A DNA stretch of 8,227 nucleotides from DATARH01 sp036273175 (lineage in GTDB: Bacteria; Pseudomonadota; Alphaproteobacteria; ATCC43930; CGMCC-115725). The position numbers and the translations under genes are program-made. Below, piece by piece: positions 5,900 to 8,227 of this stretch. The first letter of the stretch is position 1; the number at the start of each line of letters is the position of its first letter. Under the pieces are notes generated by a model. It saw only the letters and a program-made list of their open reading frames with translations, was not told the DNA's origin and made no database searches. Location of the stretch: the NCBI GenBank assembly GCA_036273175.1, contig DASUIE010000164.1, positions 1-8,227 of the forward strand, in the 5' to 3' direction.

Positions 5900-7290
5900 C
5901 CGCCCCGCTGACTCCCGACTTGTGCGTCATCGGCGCCGGCGCGGGCGGGCTCGTGGTCGCGGCCGGAGCGGCGCAGATGGGCGCGCGCGTCGTGCTGATC
6001 GAGCGCGGCGAGATGGGCGGCGACTGCCTCAATTACGGCTGCGTGCCGTCGAAATCCCTGCTTGCCGCCTCGCGTCTCGCCGATGTCTGGCGGCGAGGGG
6101 CCGAGCTCGGCGTGCAATACGACCCGCCGCGGATCGACTTCGCCGAGATTGGCGCGAGCATCGATCGGGTCATCGCCGGTATCGCCCCGAACGATTCCGC
6201 CGAGCGGTTCGAGCGGCTCGGCGTCACCGTGATTCGCGCCGAGGCGAGCTTTACCGACGGCCGGACGGCAACTGCCGGCGGCGCCGCGATCCGCCCGCGC
6301 CGCTTCGTCATCGCGACCGGCTCCTCACCGGCGATCCCGGCGATCGCCGGCCTCAATTCGGTGCCCTATTTCACGAACGAGACGATTTTCGCCAATCGCG
6401 AGCTGCCGGCGCACCTGATCGTGATCGGCGGCGGCCCGGTCGGTATCGAGCTCGCCCAGGCACATCGCCGGCTCGGCGCCGAGGTCACGGTGATCGACGC
6501 GGGTCCGATCCTGCCGCGCGACGATCCGGAACTGACCGCCGCCCTCGCCACCCGGCTCGCCGACGAGGGCATTGCCTTCTACCAGTCGGCGGAGATCGCG
6601 GGGATCGAGCCGGGACCCGCCGTCGCTTTGCAAAACGGCGCTCGGATCGCCGGATCGCACCTGCTGGTCGCGGCTGGGAGACGGCCCGACCTCGCCCCGC
6701 TTAATCTTCCCGCCGCCGGGATCGCGTCCACGCCCACCGGCATCACCGTGGACGCGCGGTTGCGCACGACCAACCGCCGCGCCTATGCGATCGGCGACGC
6801 CGCCGGCGGCCCGCAATTCACCCACATCGCCGCCTATCACGCCGGGATCGTGATCCGCAACGCCCTGTTCCGCTTGCCGGCGCGCGTCCGATACCGGGCG
6901 CTGCCACGCGTCGTCTATACCGACCCCGAGCTGGCGCAGGTCGGCCCCATCCAGACCGAAGCCGGCGAGGCAAGGGTCCTGCGCTGGAGTTTCGCCGACA
7001 ATGACCGCGCCCGCACCGAACGCGACCCATTCGGCGAGATCAAGGTGCTGGTCCGCCCGAATGGCCGCATTCTCGGCGCGACGATCCTCGGCGCTGCCGC
7101 CGGCGACCTGATCCTGCCTTGGGCCCTCGCGATCGCCCAGCGGCTCAAGATCGGCGCGATGGCCAATCTGATCGTGCCCTATCCGACGCGCGGCGAGGCC
7201 GGCAAGCGGGCGGCCGGCGCCTACTATGCCGGGACTTTGTTTTCCCCTCGCACGCGCCGCCTGGTGCGGCTGCTGGCCCGTTTCGGCTGA
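5896..7290 (+). CDS. FAD/NAD(P)H-dependent disulfide oxidoreductase (Lpd/mercuric-reductase-like)
   Basis: This is a 464-residue class I pyridine nucleotide-disulfide oxidoreductase, close to the family length (about 460-480). The FAD-binding fold starts with GAGAGG (13-18), followed by the redox-active disulfide GGDCLNYGCVPSK (Cys44, Cys49). ATGSSP lies at 140-145, the NAD(P)-binding GGGPVG at 178-183, and the second FAD motif AYAIGDAAG at 296-304. A dimerisation domain covers about 335-464. Where lipoamide dehydrogenase and glutathione reductase have the catalytic HPT..E, this protein has YPTRGE (Tyr429, Glu434), so the active-site His is replaced by Tyr, as in mercuric reductases. It lacks an N-terminal heavy-metal domain and the C-terminal cysteine pair of MerA, so mercury reduction is unlikely. 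Its electron acceptor is unknown. It starts with ATG at 5896, overlapping the TVP38 stop by 4 nt, and ends 12 nt before a sensor kinase. Confidence 0.92.
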   Translation: MTAPLTPDLCVIGAGAGGLVVAAGAAQMGARVVLIERGEMGGDCLNYGCVPSKSLLAASRLADVWRRGAELGVQYDPPRIDFAEIGASIDRVIAGIAPNDSAERFERLGVTVIRAEASFTDGRTATAGGAAIRPRRFVIATGSSPAIPAIAGLNSVPYFTNETIFANRELPAHLIVIGGGPVGIELAQAHRRLGAEVTVIDAGPILPRDDPELTAALATRLADEGIAFYQSAEIAGIEPGPAVALQNGARIAGSHLLVAAGRRPDLAPLNLPAAGIASTPTGITVDARLRTTNRRAYAIGDAAGGPQFTHIAAYHAGIVIRNALFRLPARVRYRALPRVVYTDPELAQVGPIQTEAGEARVLRWSFADNDRARTERDPFGEIKVLVRPNGRILGATILGAAAGDLILPWALAIAQRLKIGAMANLIVPYPTRGEAGKRAAGAYYAGTLFSPRTRRLVRLLARFG

Positions 7291-7297
7291 GGGAGGG
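7291..7297 (+). promoter_or_regulatory. Ribosome-binding site of the histidine kinase gene
   Basis: GGGAGGG immediately after the oxidoreductase stop codon, 5 nt before the ATG at 7303. It is the strongest Shine-Dalgarno in the window and fixes the kinase start. Confidence 0.8.
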
Positions 7298-7302
7298 CGG
7301 AT

Positions 7303-8227
7303 ATGCCGATCAAGAGCCTGTCCGCGCGCTTGCTGGTGCTGACGATCCTTTTCGTGATGCTCAGCGAAGTGCTGATCTTCGTGCCCTCGGTCGCGCGCTA
7401 CCGCATGACCTATCTCGACAACCATATCGCCGCGGGTCACCTGGCGACGCTGTCGCTGGCGGCAAGCCAGACCGGCACGATCGACCAGTGGCTGACCAAT
7501 GAGCTGCTGCGCCAGGTTGGGGCGCGCGGCATCATCATGCATCGCGCCAACGGCATGGTGCGGATGCTCGACAGCCCCAACCCGCCCGAAGCCGACGTCA
7601 CCTTCGACCTGTCGAAGGGAAACGTGCCGCTGTGGATCCAGAAATCGTTCGAGACGCTGTTTTCGAGCGGCAACCGGGTGATGCGGGTGATCGGCCGGAC
7701 CCCGTTCGAACCGGGCGCGACGGTCGAGATGCTGCTCGACGAAGCGCCGCTGCGGGCCGAGATGTGGGATTTCGGCGGCCGCATCCTGCGCCTGTCGATC
7801 ATTATCTCGCTGACCACGGCGGCGCTTGTCTACCTGTCGCTGCAGTGGCTGCTGGTCCGGCCGATGCGGCGGCTGACCGACAGCATGACCGCGTTTCGCC
7901 GGGACCCGGAGGACGCCTCGCTGCGCATCGCCCCAAGCGGCCGCAACGACGAAATCGGCCGCGCCCAGAACGAGCTGGCGACGCTGCAGGAGACCGTGCG
8001 GCAGGCGCTCGGCCAGCACGCACGGCTCGCCGCGCTCGGCACGGCGGTGACCAAGATCAACCACGATCTGCGCAGCATCCTCGCGACCGCGCGGCTCGTC
8101 GGCGACAGCCTCGCCGACAGCGCCTCGCCCGAGGTGCGCCGCGTGGCGCCGCGGCTGATCGAGGCCATCGACCGGGCCGTCGCGCTGTGCACCAACACGC
8201 TCGACTTCTCGCGGCAAGGGGCGCCGC
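7303..8227 (+). CDS. Membrane sensor histidine kinase, N-terminal part (3' end outside window)
   Basis: The frame is open from the ATG at 7303 to the window end, showing 308 residues. A first membrane helix (about 10-30) and a second (about 162-185) enclose a periplasmic sensor region of about 130 residues (31-161), with no recognised ligand-binding fold. A HAMP linker follows (about 184-238, including RPMRRLTDSM and RNDEIGRAQNEL). The dimerisation/phospho-acceptor domain contains KINHDLRSIL with His254 as the phosphorylated histidine, and a second helix around 277-304 ending DFSRQG. The ATPase domain lies beyond the window. It would autophosphorylate and pass phosphate to a response regulator, probably encoded nearby but not seen. 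The 12-nt spacing and good ribosome-binding site suggest co-transcription with the oxidoreductase; the signal sensed is unknown. Confidence 0.93.
   Translation, partial: MPIKSLSARLLVLTILFVMLSEVLIFVPSVARYRMTYLDNHIAAGHLATLSLAASQTGTIDQWLTNELLRQVGARGIIMHRANGMVRMLDSPNPPEADVTFDLSKGNVPLWIQKSFETLFSSGNRVMRVIGRTPFEPGATVEMLLDEAPLRAEMWDFGGRILRLSIIISLTTAALVYLSLQWLLVRPMRRLTDSMTAFRRDPEDASLRIAPSGRNDEIGRAQNELATLQETVRQALGQHARLAALGTAVTKINHDLRSILATARLVGDSLADSASPEVRRVAPRLIEAIDRAVALCTNTLDFSRQGAP

Noticed and set aside
5896..7290. Annotation as mercuric reductase merA
   Set aside because: Although the active-site Tyr resembles MerA, the N-terminal metal-binding domain and C-terminal vicinal cysteines are absent and no mer genes are near.
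6325..8217. 630-codon open frame on the minus strand
   Set aside because: It lies antisense to the oxidoreductase and kinase genes, is Arg/Asp/Gln-rich with low-complexity composition and no domain, and is typical of GC-rich antisense frames.

Overview
The window is GC-rich chromosomal DNA with tightly packed genes. Strong G/C third positions, 4-nt start/stop overlaps and the families present (CbtA/CbtB, NiCoT permease, Fur-type regulator, and a histidine kinase with an NHDLRSIL phospho-acceptor box) suggest an alphaproteobacterium. The order cannot be fixed from this sequence. No RNA genes, insertion sequences, phage genes or CRISPR arrays were seen. Nine protein genes are complete inside the window and two run off its ends.

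Left block, + strand (1 to 3150). This looks like one five-gene metal-handling unit: the 3' end of a putative outer-membrane protein, copC (periplasmic Cu(II)-binding protein), copD (inner-membrane partner), a Fur-superfamily metalloregulator, and a multi-pass permease with an HGVTPDEH motif resembling the metal motif of the nickel/cobalt permease superfamily. The genes are separated by 3 nt, a 4-nt overlap, 52 nt and a 4-nt overlap. The 52-nt gap before the regulator holds a 17-nt palindrome that could be its operator. Read together, they could form a metal route from outer membrane to cytoplasm under a metal-sensing repressor.

Middle block, - strand (5039 down to 3114). This is a compact cobalt/nickel uptake operon, cbtB-cbtA-NiCoT permease. 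CbtA and the permease share an ATGA overlap. A plausible sigma70-type promoter lies just upstream of cbtB, and no cobalamin riboswitch was recognised. The permease gene converges on the left block, and its last 37 nt overlap the end of the HGVTPDEH permease gene.

Right block, + strand (5180 to end). A TVP38/TMEM64 (DedA-superfamily) membrane protein overlaps by 4 nt a FAD/NAD(P)H disulfide oxidoreductase of the dihydrolipoamide dehydrogenase/mercuric reductase type. Twelve nt further on is a membrane sensor histidine kinase, cut off by the window end after its dimerisation/phospho-acceptor helix. The first two look like a functional pair (membrane carrier plus redox enzyme); the kinase may be co-transcribed.

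The best candidate for something undescribed is the left block, where a CopC/CopD pair, a Fur-type regulator and a NiCoT-like permease of uncertain metal are joined, head-to-head at the 3' ends with a second, conventional cobalt/nickel uptake operon.
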